55,478 nt of DNA from an uncultured bacterium (GTDB lineage Bacteria; Cyanobacteriota; Vampirovibrionia; Gastranaerophilales; Gastranaerophilaceae): the NCBI GenBank assembly GCA_949290355.1, contig CASERN010000004.1, positions 1 through 55,478 on the forward strand, written 5' to 3'. Both the position numbers and the translations under genes were made by a program. This document shows positions 33,873-43,092 of this stretch, in pieces (position 1 is the stretch's first letter; every line of letters starts with the position of its first letter). The notes beneath the pieces were generated by a model. It did no database searches, was not told the origin of the DNA, and saw only the letters and a list, made by a program, of their open reading frames with translations.

Positions 33873-36206
33873 ATGAAAGAGTGGATTTTTAACAAATACG
33901 ATGGGCAGGAGAAATCTTTAATCAAAAGACTTTTATATTCAAGAGGAGTAAAATCTGATGAAGATATTTATGAATTTACTCATCCTCTTGAAACGAAAAT
34001 GATCCATCCAAAAGCTTTTACTGATATGGAAAAAGTTATTGATAGATTATCAAATGCTATTAATAATGGAGAAAAAATCGTTATCCATGGTGATTTTGAT
34101 GCAGATGGTGTAACATCCACTTCTTTGTTGTACAGAACATTTAACTTTTTAGGAGCAAATGTTAATTATTTTATCCCTGATAGAGAAAAAGAAGGTCATG
34201 GATTTGATACAAAAGCTCTTGTAAAAGTAATGACACAAGTTAAACCGAAAGTTATTATATCTTGCGACTGCGGAATTTCAGATGTTGATGCAGTGAATTT
34301 CTTAAACAGCTTTAAAATAGATGTAATTATCACTGATCACCATGAAGCCCCTGAAATTTTACCAAAAGCCTACGGAATAATAAATCCTAAAGCTCCAAAT
34401 GCGTTAGATGAAAATTTAACTACAAAACAAATTGAAAGTCTGACTTCTCTTGCTGGTGTTGGAGTTGCATTCAAAGTTGCCCAAGCTTTACTTGAAAAAT
34501 ATAACAAATTGGAATTTATTTCAGATATCCTGCCTTATGTTGCAGTCGGAACTGTTGCAGATGTTGTACCACTAATCGGTGAAAACAGGTATTTTGTAAC
34601 AAAAGGATTAGAAATAATTTCTAACGGAAAGCATTATGGACTTTCAAGACTTTTGGAAAGCGCAGGTTATAAAGGTCAAATTACATCTGAACAAATAGCA
34701 TTCGGAATTGCTCCAAGAATTAACGCTTCAGGGCGCCTTGATACTGTAGATGCAGCTTTAAAGGTCTTAATTTCTGATAACAGACAAGAAATTGAAATGG
34801 CTATTCAGTCTTTGAATGAATTTAATAAAATTCGTCAAGAATTATGCCAAAATACTTTTGCTGAAGCTGATGAAATGGTAAAAGCTGAAGGTAACAGAAA
34901 TTCGGCAATTGTATTATTTAATAAAGATTGGCATATAGGAATTATTGGAATTGTTGCATCATCTCTTGTAGAAAAATACTACAAACCTACTTTTTTAATA
35001 ACATATTCAGAAGAGACAAAACAATTCAGATGCTCTGCAAGAAGTATTGAGGGGATAAATCTTTATGATGCTATTTCTGCTAATGCAGAATTATTTGATG
35101 GATTTGGCGGACATGCTATGGCTGCAGGTCTTGCTTTTAGTGAAGAAAAAGCTTCTTTTGAACAGGTAAAAGCTGCTCTTTGTAAAACCATTAAAGAAAT
35201 GTCGCAGGGAAAAGATTTAAAACCGTTTATTAATATTGATTTAGAGCTTATGCCTGATGATATTGATGTTGATTTGGTAGAACAAATTTCTCAATTGGAA
35301 CCTTTTGGAGCGGCTAATCCGAGTCCTGTTTTTGCAATCAGAAATCTTATTATAAAAGAAAAAAGACTTATGGGTGAAAATAAAAATCACCTTAGATTAA
35401 TTTGTCAAAAAGGATCAAACGAATTTACCTGTATAAAATGGAAAGAAGGAGATATTTCTCTTGTAAAAGGAGATGCTCTTGATTTAGCTTTTCATCCGCA
35501 AATAAATGAATATAACGGAAATATTAGTGTTCAATTAATTATTGATGATATTCATTCGGAATATTTAAAAGAAGAAGAAAATACTCAACAATATAAACTT
35601 TATGATCACAGAAAAAAAACAAATATTTTACCTCAAGTAAATGATTATGTAAAAACTTCAAAACAAAATATTCTAATATTTGCAGAAAGCAAAACTATTT
35701 TAGATAAATTGAAACCTTTTTCTGAATTATCTGCAAGAACAATAAATAGAGATAACTTAAGACCTTGCGATTCTTTAATGTTTTTTGATTACCCTGCAGA
35801 TAGAGATTCTTTCGATAAAATCTTAAACCAAACAACACCATTGTCTATTCATTTTATGAATTATGACATAAAATATATGGATGAAGAAGAATTTTTGAAA
35901 ACTGTATGCGGAATGTTAAAATTTGCCTGCCATAATAACGGAGGAAAAGTCGAATTGAGAAGATGTGCAAGTTTCTTAGGCAAATCTTATCAAGTGTTTG
36001 ATTTACTATTCTCTATTCTTGAAGATATTAATGTAATCAAAATTAAAGAAAAAACAAAAGATTATTATATCATAGATTACAACCAGCAGGGAGATATTTC
36101 TCACATCCTGCATTCTCCAAAATATACAATTCTTACAGATTTGATTAATGAATGTGAAGAATTTCAAAAAAGCTTGATTGAAGATGATGTATATTCACTT
36201 ATTTAA
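33873..36206 (+). CDS. recJ: Single-stranded-DNA exonuclease RecJ
   Basis: A 777-residue 5'-3' exonuclease of the DHH family used in recombination and repair. Motifs: IVIHGDFDADGVTSTSLL (about residues 70-87), ISCDCGISDVDAV, VIITDHHEAPE, IAPRINASGRLD, and the DHHA1 motif GFGGHAMAAGLAF. An OB-type domain follows (about residues 450-560), then a C-terminal extension of about 200 residues ending in a winged-helix-like part. That extension makes it longer than E. coli RecJ but similar to cyanobacterial and Firmicutes forms. No Shine-Dalgarno; leaderless geometry. Confidence 0.95.
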   Translation: MKEWIFNKYDGQEKSLIKRLLYSRGVKSDEDIYEFTHPLETKMIHPKAFTDMEKVIDRLSNAINNGEKIVIHGDFDADGVTSTSLLYRTFNFLGANVNYFIPDREKEGHGFDTKALVKVMTQVKPKVIISCDCGISDVDAVNFLNSFKIDVIITDHHEAPEILPKAYGIINPKAPNALDENLTTKQIESLTSLAGVGVAFKVAQALLEKYNKLEFISDILPYVAVGTVADVVPLIGENRYFVTKGLEIISNGKHYGLSRLLESAGYKGQITSEQIAFGIAPRINASGRLDTVDAALKVLISDNRQEIEMAIQSLNEFNKIRQELCQNTFAEADEMVKAEGNRNSAIVLFNKDWHIGIIGIVASSLVEKYYKPTFLITYSEETKQFRCSARSIEGINLYDAISANAELFDGFGGHAMAAGLAFSEEKASFEQVKAALCKTIKEMSQGKDLKPFINIDLELMPDDIDVDLVEQISQLEPFGAANPSPVFAIRNLIIKEKRLMGENKNHLRLICQKGSNEFTCIKWKEGDISLVKGDALDLAFHPQINEYNGNISVQLIIDDIHSEYLKEEENTQQYKLYDHRKKTNILPQVNDYVKTSKQNILIFAESKTILDKLKPFSELSARTINRDNLRPCDSLMFFDYPADRDSFDKILNQTTPLSIHFMNYDIKYMDEEEFLKTVCGMLKFACHNNGGKVELRRCASFLGKSYQVFDLLFSILEDINVIKIKEKTKDYYIIDYNQQGDISHILHSPKYTILTDLINECEEFQKSLIEDDVYSLI

Positions 36207-36214
36207 TTTTTCCA

Positions 36215-36229
36215 TGATATAATTAGCTT
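36215..36229 (+). promoter_or_regulatory. der promoter, leaderless geometry
   Basis: Extended -10 TG-A-TATAAT (36215-36223), then 6 nt (TAGCTT) to ATG 36230. recJ ends 23 bp before the start, so der can be expressed independently. Confidence 0.65.
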
Positions 36230-37561
36230 ATGAGAAAACCAATTGTAGCAATAGTAGGCCGTCCAAATGTAGGCAAGTCAACTTTCGTAAACCGTCTTAT
36301 TGGAACGAGAAATTCTATCGTTGATGATTTACCGGGAGTAACTCGTGATAGAATTTATTTTGATGTTGAATGGCAAAATAAATTGTTTACCGTAATCGAC
36401 ACTGGCGGAATTATCCCAGGTGATGAAGATGAAATTATGTTATCAATTTTTGATCAAGCTAAAATTGCTTGTGATGAAGCTGATAAAATTATTTTTATTG
36501 TCGATGGTAAAGAGGGAGTTAATCCTATTGATTATGATATTGCAAATATATTAAGACAATCTAAAAAACCTGTTTTTTTAGCTGTCAATAAATCTGATAA
36601 TCCGGAATCTTTATTAATGGTAAATGATTTTTATTCTCTTGCAATCGGTGAACCTATAGGAATTTCTGCTCTACATGGCTCTGGCGGCGTAGGGGATCTT
36701 TTAGATTTGGTTACAGAAGATTTTTCTCAAAATATAGAAAAAGAAGATGATAATACAATTAAAATTGCAATTGTCGGAAGACCAAATGCCGGAAAATCAT
36801 CAATTGTTAATGCTTTGTTGAACGAAAATAGAGTTATTGTATCTGATGTATCAGGAACAACTCGCGACAGCATTGACAGTTCAATAACTTATAAAGATAG
36901 AGAATTTATCATTGTAGATACTGCAGGCATCAGAAAAAAATCAAAAGTTGATTGGGGTGTTGAAAAATTTGCAGTAGATAGAGCAATAAGATCTATTAGA
37001 GATTGCGATGTAGCTTTACTTGTTATCGATGCTACTCAAGGAATTTCTGATCAGGATAAAAAGATTGCCTCTATTATTACAGAAGCTGGAAAAGGACTTG
37101 TTATTGCTATCAATAAATGGGACTTGATAGAAGATAAAAAATCAAATACAATCAATCAATACAATAAAAAACTTGCAAATGATATTCCGTTTTTAGAATA
37201 TGCTCCAAAAATATATATTTCTGCTGTTACAAAACAAAGATTAAATCAAATATTCACAGAAGCAGAAAGCGTTTACGCAGAATGTACAAAACGTATTTCA
37301 ACAGGTCTTTTGAATAAAGTAATTAAAGAAGCATATATGCTAAATCCTCCAGCTTCGTCAAAAGGAAAAAGATTAAAAATAATGTATGTTACTCAAACAG
37401 GAATTCAACCTCCGCATATTGTTATTTTTGCGAATAATGCAGACTTAATGAAAGATCATTATAAACGTTATATTGAAAACAAATTAAGAGAAGCATTCGG
37501 TTTTTTTGGAACACCTGTTAAACTTTCAATAAGAGAACGCTCTGATAGAGATAAGAAATAA
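36230..37561 (+). CDS. der: Ribosome biogenesis GTPase Der (EngA)
   Basis: A 443-residue protein with two GTPase domains in tandem, required for 50S subunit assembly. Domain 1: GRPNVGKSTFVNRL (about residue 10), DTGGI, NKSD. Domain 2: GRPNAGKSSIVNALL (about residue 183), DTAGIRKKSK, NKWDL. The KH-like C-terminal domain ends in GTPVKLSIRERSD. Length is typical. Terminator directly after the stop. Confidence 0.97.
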   Translation: MRKPIVAIVGRPNVGKSTFVNRLIGTRNSIVDDLPGVTRDRIYFDVEWQNKLFTVIDTGGIIPGDEDEIMLSIFDQAKIACDEADKIIFIVDGKEGVNPIDYDIANILRQSKKPVFLAVNKSDNPESLLMVNDFYSLAIGEPIGISALHGSGGVGDLLDLVTEDFSQNIEKEDDNTIKIAIVGRPNAGKSSIVNALLNENRVIVSDVSGTTRDSIDSSITYKDREFIIVDTAGIRKKSKVDWGVEKFAVDRAIRSIRDCDVALLVIDATQGISDQDKKIASIITEAGKGLVIAINKWDLIEDKKSNTINQYNKKLANDIPFLEYAPKIYISAVTKQRLNQIFTEAESVYAECTKRISTGLLNKVIKEAYMLNPPASSKGKRLKIMYVTQTGIQPPHIVIFANNADLMKDHYKRYIENKLREAFGFFGTPVKLSIRERSDRDKK

Positions 37562-37562
37562 A

Positions 37563-37589
37563 AAAAAGAGGATATAAATCCTCTTTTTT
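37563..37589. terminator. Bidirectional terminator between der and an orphan gene
   Basis: AAAAAGAGGAT (37563-37573), ATAA loop, ATCCTCTTTTT (37578-37588). It starts 2 nt after the der stop and touches the stop of the minus-strand gene, so both genes end at one hairpin. Confidence 0.8.
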
Positions 37590-37878
37590 ATAATTTACTT
37601 ACAAAACATAAAACATCATCAAAAAGGTTTTTTATCGGTTCTGTAACATCGTATGCAAGAATTTTTCTTATATATTCCAATTTATCTTCAAATGTTAATG
37701 TGTGGCGATGTTCTTCCGGAATTTCTGCGATTATTTGTTCTATTTTACTTTCATCAATTACTATTTTATATTTTTCTAACAATTCTTCTGACAACATAAG
37801 ATTTTCACATACATCTTCAATTGGGGAAATTTTTGAAAAATCAATTTCCAAATCATTTAATTCTTGAAATTTTTCCAT
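37588..37878 (-). CDS. Acidic orphan protein, NxFDxxxxxVS family member 1
   Basis: A 96-residue acidic helical protein. AAAGGAG lies 9 nt before the ATG. The C-terminal stretch EPIKNLFDDVLCFVSKL matches the C-terminus of the upstream neighbour (LPLQNFFDEMAGYVSEAL), so the two are diverged paralogues. No signal peptide, membrane segment or catalytic motif. Function unknown. Confidence 0.65.
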   Translation of the reverse strand: MEKFQELNDLEIDFSKISPIEDVCENLMLSEELLEKYKIVIDESKIEQIIAEIPEEHRHTLTFEDKLEYIRKILAYDVTEPIKNLFDDVLCFVSKL

Positions 37879-37910
37879 TAAAAAAGCTCCTTTACAAACT
37901 ATTACTCAAA

Positions 37911-38270
37911 TTAAACTAATGCCTCTGACACATATCCTGCCATCTCATCAAAAAAATTCTGCAAGGGTAATGTAATATCAACCATAACATTTTCCTGAAT
38001 ATCTCTTAAATTCTTTTCAAAAGATTTTGGTGGTTTTACTGCAACTGTTTCATATTTTCCTGCTTCTAGCTGATGCAACAAATTTCGAGAAAAATCTTTC
38101 GTATTTCGCAGTTGGGATAAAATTGCACTATCTATTTTGAATAAATCAGCAGAACTAAAATCGGTGTTCAGCAACTTTTCCATCGCATCAATATCAATTA
38201 TGTCTCTCATAATTCCATTGGCGACTTTGTTACAGTCTGCGACCATAACATTTTCTGTTTTTGAATTCAT
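37911..38270 (-). CDS. Orphan helical protein, NxFDxxxxxVS family member 2
   Basis: A 119-residue helical protein with a strong ribosome-binding site (GGAGGTAAG) about 10 nt before ATG. It starts MNSKTENVMVADCNKVANGI and ends in LPLQNFFDEMAGYVSEAL, the motif shared with the next gene, 32 bp downstream. The pair is probably one transcript reading away from the origin region. Function unknown. Confidence 0.65.
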   Translation of the reverse strand: MNSKTENVMVADCNKVANGIMRDIIDIDAMEKLLNTDFSSADLFKIDSAILSQLRNTKDFSRNLLHQLEAGKYETVAVKPPKSFEKNLRDIQENVMVDITLPLQNFFDEMAGYVSEALV

Positions 38271-38396
38271 GTTAAAAACTTACCTCCAATTAACTATTGC
38301 TCTGTCCGTAACTCTTATCTCGGTCATGAATTCAAAAAACTTTAATAAAAAGTTTTATTTGTTACATAATATTTACAAAAAAAATAATAAAATTTA

Positions 38397-38440
38397 TTTT
38401 CGCGTAGCGAAAAAGAAAGTCTCGTCATTTGACAAGACTT
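38397..38440. repeat. Two adjacent hairpins left of the origin region
   Basis: TTTTCGC-GTA-GCGAAAA (38397-38413) and AAGTCTCGTC-ATTT-GACAAGACTT (38417-38440, one mismatch). They could be a terminator read leftward or a boundary of the origin. The surrounding 38271-38534 holds no supported gene. Confidence 0.5.
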
Positions 38441-38534
38441 ATAAATATACATTTACCCCACACACTTTATATCATAAAATATTTATTTTGTCAACTGGTA
38501 ACAAATATATTTTTCTTGAATGAAAAAAAAATCT

Positions 38535-38780
38535 TTTTCTACAATAATTGTAGAAAACTACATGTAAATATGTAGAAAATTCATGAGTTTTCTACAATAA
38601 ATTATAAGAATTAAAGTTTTCTACAAATTTGGATATTTTATTATATAATTTTCTACAATTTTTTCTACATTCAAAAGCGAGAGAGAGCAATAGTTTCATG
38701 TAGTTTTCTACAAATATTGACAGCTTATTATTATTATTAAATATATTAATATATTAATTAATATAATATATAATATAAAT
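38535..38780 (+). other. Putative chromosomal replication origin (oriC)
   Basis: Eight exact copies of TTTTCTACA occur in 178 bp. Plus strand: 38535, 38588, 38617, 38649, 38661 and 38704. Minus strand: 38549-38557 and 38571-38579. The nonamer differs from the TTTTCCACA-type DnaA box at one position. The last box is followed by AATATTGACAGC, then (TTA)5 at 38725-38739 inside a 56-bp stretch without G or C (38725-38780). This matches box cluster, short GC-containing segment, DnaA-trio-like repeat and unwinding element. dnaN begins 107 bp further on. dnaA is not in this window. Confidence 0.75.
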
Positions 38781-38886
38781 CCTATTGTTCAAAACATAAA
38801 AAGTAAAGTTTTTGTATTATTCTATTCTTTTTGAAATTTTAACGAATATAATCAAATTATAGAATAGAAATCGGGGAGTAAAAATT

Positions 38887-40008
38887 ATGAAATTTGTTGT
38901 AAAAAAAGAAGATTTATATAATGGTATAAAAATAGTAGAAAGAGCTACTTCAATGAAAGCATTGCAACCAGTGCTTTTAAATATTTTAATTGAAACCATT
39001 GATAAAAGTACAATAAAACTCGTTGCAACAGATTTAGACTTGACTGTAATTGCAAAAGTTGATGCTCAAGTAGAAGAAGAAGGAAAAATTACATTACCTT
39101 CAAAAACTCTCAACGAAATAGTTTCCAAACTTGGAGATAAATTAATTACATTTGAAATGAATGAAGGTGAAACATCTGTACATATCACTTGTCAAAACTC
39201 AAAGTTTGATATTATAGGTATTTCAGCTTCTGAATTTCCTCCAGAGTTTTCTATGATTGATGTAAAAGACGAAGAAGGTTTTGAGATTGAAATAAGACCT
39301 TTTGTGAAAGCCGTAAAACAAGCAGGTTTTGCAGCTGCAAGTTATGAAACTAGTAATCTATTGTCAGGTATTGTATGTGATATTTCTGGTAATATATTGG
39401 AAATTGCATCTACTGACGGTAATCGTTTAGCAAGAGTTCGTGAAACTATTGATAATAAGGATAATCACTCAAAACAATTAATAATTCCTTCAAAGACATT
39501 GAATGAATTTATTAAAATGAGCAGTTTTATAGATGAAGATTCAGTAAAAATATATACAGAAAAATCAAAAATAATAATTAAATCAGAAACCACAACAACA
39601 ATTTCAAGATTATTAGAAGGACAATATCCAAAATATAATCAGTTAATTCCTGCAGAAAGTCCAAAAGAAGCTTTGGTAAATGTTTCTCAAATGATATCAG
39701 CGCTAGAACGTGTATCAATTATGGTTAACGAAAAAACAAGTATTGTAAAATTGGAATTTAGCCATAATACATTAAAATTAACAGCAGACACTCCAGATTC
39801 AGGTAAATCAGAAGAAAATATTGATATTGATTACGCAGGAGAAGAATTGACAATTGCATTTAATTATAAATTTGTATTGGAAGCTTTGAAAAACATTGAT
39901 TCTGATGAGGTTAAAATCGGACTAAATACACCATTGTCTGCTACTATGTTCAAACCAAACAGTGAAGAAGATTATGTTTGCTTGATTATGCCTGTTCAAA
40001 TAAGATAA
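38887..40008 (+). CDS. dnaN: DNA polymerase III beta subunit (sliding clamp)
   Basis: A 373-residue ring-forming clamp that tethers the replicase to DNA. It has three repeated clamp domains: MKFVVKKEDLYNGIKIVERA to about residue 120, ATSYETSN-like second domain (AGFAASYET region, LLSGIVCDISG), and a third ending in the typical CLIMPVQIR C-terminus. GGGGAG lies 8 nt before the ATG; TATAAT at 38847-38852 is a likely -10. Position next to the putative origin agrees with origin-linked dnaN in many bacteria. Confidence 0.96.
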   Translation: MKFVVKKEDLYNGIKIVERATSMKALQPVLLNILIETIDKSTIKLVATDLDLTVIAKVDAQVEEEGKITLPSKTLNEIVSKLGDKLITFEMNEGETSVHITCQNSKFDIIGISASEFPPEFSMIDVKDEEGFEIEIRPFVKAVKQAGFAAASYETSNLLSGIVCDISGNILEIASTDGNRLARVRETIDNKDNHSKQLIIPSKTLNEFIKMSSFIDEDSVKIYTEKSKIIIKSETTTTISRLLEGQYPKYNQLIPAESPKEALVNVSQMISALERVSIMVNEKTSIVKLEFSHNTLKLTADTPDSGKSEENIDIDYAGEELTIAFNYKFVLEALKNIDSDEVKIGLNTPLSATMFKPNSEEDYVCLIMPVQIR

Positions 40009-40033
40009 AAATAAAAAATCAAAGGGAATCAAA

Positions 40034-40486
40034 ATGCAGAAGATTTATAAATATGATAACCTTATTCCGAAAATCAAAAAAGTTTTCTTTTTTGTTTTGC
40101 TTATTACGGCATTAATCATTTACATGTATTACAAAGTAACTAATATAAAAGAAGTTTTGTATGTAATTCCAATATCAATAATAATGGTGTTGTTTTATAA
40201 TTTCCAATTTCAATTCGGGACTTTGATGAATTATAAATCTATTATTGTAGATAATGTAAATAATCAATTAAAAATAATATCTAAAAATGATGAGGAAATA
40301 TTTTTGTATAAAGATATTCAAGGTATAACTTTTATAAAAGAACCTCAAATTTTTCGCAGAAGATCTTTGATTCATTTGACAATATTATTGAAAACAGGTT
40401 ATTCAAAGACAATAACTTTTTCAAACTTTGAATTTGATATAAACTTTTTAAAAAAACTTCCACCTTATGTGTGCGTGGATATGTAA
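40034..40486 (+). CDS. Small membrane protein with a PH-like cytosolic domain
   Basis: A 150-residue protein with two N-terminal membrane segments (VFFFVLLITALIIYMYY; VLYVIPISIIMVLFYN) and a C-terminal beta-rich domain (IIVDNVNNQLKIISKNDEEI, FLYKDIQGITFIKEPQ) like the bacterial PH-type domain proteins. AAGGGA lies about 6 nt before ATG, and it follows dnaN by 25 bp, so it is likely co-transcribed. Function unknown. Confidence 0.65.
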   Translation: MQKIYKYDNLIPKIKKVFFFVLLITALIIYMYYKVTNIKEVLYVIPISIIMVLFYNFQFQFGTLMNYKSIIVDNVNNQLKIISKNDEEIFLYKDIQGITFIKEPQIFRRRSLIHLTILLKTGYSKTITFSNFEFDINFLKKLPPYVCVDM

Positions 40487-40495
40487 AAAATTTTT

Positions 40496-41353
40496 TTATC
40501 CATTAATAGCAAAATAAACTTCTTTGAGACGCTTTTTGCTAATATGTGTATACAATTGAGTTGTAGAAACATTACTGTGTCCTAAAAGTTCTTGTACAAC
40601 TCTCAAATCAGCTCCGTTTTCTAATAAATGAGTTGCAAAACTATGACGTAGTGTGTGTGGAGAGATTGCTTTATGTAATTTTTTTCCCTGTTCATGGATA
40701 AATGTGTAGATTTCCTGACGGGTTACTTTTTTGCCTTTATCGTTTATTAAAAGATATTTTGTCTGCAAGTTGTATTTTGAAATTAAATAATCTCTTTCGG
40801 GTAAAAAATCTTTTATTGCTTGAATAGCTTTTTTACCCAGCGGAACAAGTCTATCTTTTGAACCTTTACCTGTGCATTCTAAAAATTTACTTTTCAAATC
40901 ATAATCAGTAATTTTCAAATTAGCAAGTTCAGATACTCGAAGTCCGCATCCGTATAAAAGTTCAATAATTACCCTGTGAAGCTTTGATAAATCTTGATTT
41001 AGGATGTCATTAATTTCTTCAATTGTCATGACTTTTGGAAGTCTTTGAGGAATTTTAGGCTGCTCAAGAGTAAGTGCAGGGTTTGTTTTTGTAATTTCAT
41101 TTACACAAGTCCATTTGAAAAATCCTCGAAGAGATGCTATTTTTCTCATAATGCTTGTTGGTGAAAACTTCTTTTCATGCAGATTTCTTACATATGTATT
41201 GATTTTTGATCTTTGAATATCGTTAATATCAATATCTCCGCAAAAATCCATAAAATCGCTCAAGTCTCTTCTGTATGCTTCCAGTGTATTTTCTGCAAGA
41301 CCCTTTTCTATTTCTAAAAATTCAATATATTCTGATAAAACTTGAGTATTCAT
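40496..41353 (-). CDS. xerD: XerC/XerD-type tyrosine recombinase (second copy)
   Basis: A 285-residue recombinase. N-terminal core-binding domain (LAENTLEAYRRDLSDFMDF; MRKIASLRGFFKW) and catalytic residues Arg in GCGLRVSELANL, Lys in GKGSKDRLVPLG, HxxR in HTLRHSFATHLLE, His in LLGHSNVSTTQ and Tyr in LYTHI. With the protein at 10596 it should form the XerCD pair acting at dif; assignment to XerD is tentative. TAAAAT (plus-strand 41360-41365) ends 6 nt before ATG with no Shine-Dalgarno, so the transcript may be leaderless. Confidence 0.88.
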   Translation of the reverse strand: MNTQVLSEYIEFLEIEKGLAENTLEAYRRDLSDFMDFCGDIDINDIQRSKINTYVRNLHEKKFSPTSIMRKIASLRGFFKWTCVNEITKTNPALTLEQPKIPQRLPKVMTIEEINDILNQDLSKLHRVIIELLYGCGLRVSELANLKITDYDLKSKFLECTGKGSKDRLVPLGKKAIQAIKDFLPERDYLISKYNLQTKYLLINDKGKKVTRQEIYTFIHEQGKKLHKAISPHTLRHSFATHLLENGADLRVVQELLGHSNVSTTQLYTHISKKRLKEVYFAING

Positions 41354-41474
41354 ATTTTAATTTTACTACTTATTTAGTTTAATGACATTCAGCGTTTATA
41401 TGATATAATTAGAATGAACAAAATTTATATGAAAATCGTTCTATAAATGGAAGGTTTTTATAGAAAGGGAAAAA

Positions 41475-41951
41475 ATGAAAAAATTATTATCTATATTAAT
41501 GACATTTACTCTATTTGTATTGACAGGTATGCAGGCATTTGCAGATAGTGCGCAAGAAGCTTTAAATTTCTTTAACAGTTATGTATCTGCAGCAAACTCA
41601 TATAGTCCGACAGTTGCGACAATGTATTCACCAAATGCAAAAATTATAAGACAGGTAGTAAAACCAAACGGCGAATTAGTTAATGTATCAACAAATACAG
41701 CAACTTACATAAAACAAATGAAAATTGGCCAAGCAGGAGCCAAAATGAGAGGCTATAAAAATACTTATACAAATGTATCTGTAACATCTCTAGGCAACGG
41801 AACTTATAAGGTAAGTTCTCTAAGACAGCCAAAAGGTGAGACATATAAGTTGAAGACTTATATGATTGTAAAAAAAATAAATGGTAAATGGCAGATAACA
41901 GAAGAAATGATGCAGACAAAAGAACAAATATTCTTAAGATACGCCAAATAA
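41475..41951 (+). CDS. Exported NTF2-like protein
   Basis: A 158-residue protein with a signal peptide (MKKLLSILMTFTLFVLTGMQAFA). The mature part has the cone-shaped NTF2/SnoaL pattern: SAQEALNFFNSYVSAANSYS, TMYSPNAKIIRQVVKPNGE, KTYMIVKKINGKWQITEE. Such domains bind small ligands or mediate assembly. AAAGGG lies about 6 nt before ATG. It precedes aroC by 46 bp but is unlikely to share its function. Confidence 0.7.
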   Translation: MKKLLSILMTFTLFVLTGMQAFADSAQEALNFFNSYVSAANSYSPTVATMYSPNAKIIRQVVKPNGELVNVSTNTATYIKQMKIGQAGAKMRGYKNTYTNVSVTSLGNGTYKVSSLRQPKGETYKLKTYMIVKKINGKWQITEEMMQTKEQIFLRYAK

Positions 41952-41997
41952 ATATATTGCATATACAAAAAAGATAAAATTTGGAAAAACAAAAGAA

Positions 41998-43050
41998 ATG
42001 AATAAATTTAGGTTTTTAACAGCGGGCGAAAGCCATGGAAAATGCTTAACAGCAATAATTGAAGGTGTACCTGCAGGATTTGAGATAAAAGAAGATTTTA
42101 TAAATTCAGAATTAAAAAGACGTCAAGGCGGATATGGCCGAGGCGGGAGAATGAAAATAGAATCAGATACTGTGGAAATTACATCAGGTATACGCTTTGG
42201 AAAAACCTTAGGATCTCCAATTACTCTTGTAATCCAAAATAAAGATTATGAAAATTGGCAAAAAATTATGAGTACTGATCCTAAAGACTTTACAGAAGAA
42301 AAAGCTTTTTCAAAATTTCGCCCAGGACATGCGGATTTTGCAGGCAGTGTAAAATATAATCAAATTGATTTGAGAAATATTTTAGAACGTTCAAGTGCAA
42401 GAAAAACTGCTATTGAAGTCGCTGTAGGAGCTTTAGCAAAACAAATTCTTGAACAGTTTAATATAAAATGTGATTCAAGAATTATTCAAATAGGTCAGGG
42501 AAAGACTGAAGAAGAATTTAAAAAAGAAATAGACAAAGCAAAAGAGGCAGGAGATACATTAGGCGGAAAATTTGAAATAGTTTATAAAAATCTTCCAATA
42601 GGCTTAGGTTCTTTTGTTCATTGGGATAGAATGCTTGATGGAAAAATAGCTCAAGCAGTAATGAGTATTCCTGCAGTAAAATCTGTAAGCATTGGAAATG
42701 AGTTTGCATATTGCATGTTTGGAAGTGAATTTCATGACCAGATGTATCTTGAGAATGGTAAAGTTACAAGAAAAACAAATAATGCAGGTGGTCTAGAGGG
42801 TGGTATGACAAATGGAGAACCTCTTGTTGTAACAGCAGTGATGAAACCAATTCCAACATTAAGAAAGCCTTTAAATACTGTTGACAAATCGATAATGCAA
42901 GAAAGTAAAGCTCATTTTGAACGTTCTGATACTTGTGCAGTAGAAGCTTGTATGGTTGTTGCGGAAAATAGAATAGCTTGTATATTAGCGGATGAATTTC
43001 TTATGAAATTTGGCGGGGATAGTTTAACAGAAATTAAAAATAGGGTATAG
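41998..43050 (+). CDS. aroC: Chorismate synthase
   Basis: A 350-residue FMN-dependent enzyme making chorismate from EPSP. Motifs: GESHGKCLTAIIEGVPAG (about residues 10-27), RRQGGYGRGGRM, FRPGHADFAGSVKY, RSSARKTAIEVA, and AGGLEGGMTNGEPLVV. Length is typical. It has no Shine-Dalgarno and a TAAAAT 17 nt upstream (short leader). aroK and aroB are 14 kb away. Confidence 0.95.
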   Translation: MNKFRFLTAGESHGKCLTAIIEGVPAGFEIKEDFINSELKRRQGGYGRGGRMKIESDTVEITSGIRFGKTLGSPITLVIQNKDYENWQKIMSTDPKDFTEEKAFSKFRPGHADFAGSVKYNQIDLRNILERSSARKTAIEVAVGALAKQILEQFNIKCDSRIIQIGQGKTEEEFKKEIDKAKEAGDTLGGKFEIVYKNLPIGLGSFVHWDRMLDGKIAQAVMSIPAVKSVSIGNEFAYCMFGSEFHDQMYLENGKVTRKTNNAGGLEGGMTNGEPLVVTAVMKPIPTLRKPLNTVDKSIMQESKAHFERSDTCAVEACMVVAENRIACILADEFLMKFGGDSLTEIKNRV

Positions 43051-43077
43051 TTTTTCTTTACAATAAAAATATCTGCG

Positions 43078-43092
43078 TGATACTATAAATTT
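43078..43092 (+). promoter_or_regulatory. bioD-like gene promoter, leaderless geometry
   Basis: Extended -10 TG-A-TACTAT (43078-43086), then 6 nt (AAATTT) to ATG 43093. No Shine-Dalgarno. Confidence 0.55.

Noticed and set aside
38137-38523. 128-codon ORF in the region left of oriC
   Set aside because: It starts inside the antisense strand of the orphan at 37911 and runs through hairpins and A/T-rich DNA without codon bias or ribosome-binding site.
38535-38712. CRISPR array interpretation of the repeated TTTTCTACA
   Set aside because: Repeats are only 9 bp, on both strands and irregularly spaced, with no cas genes.
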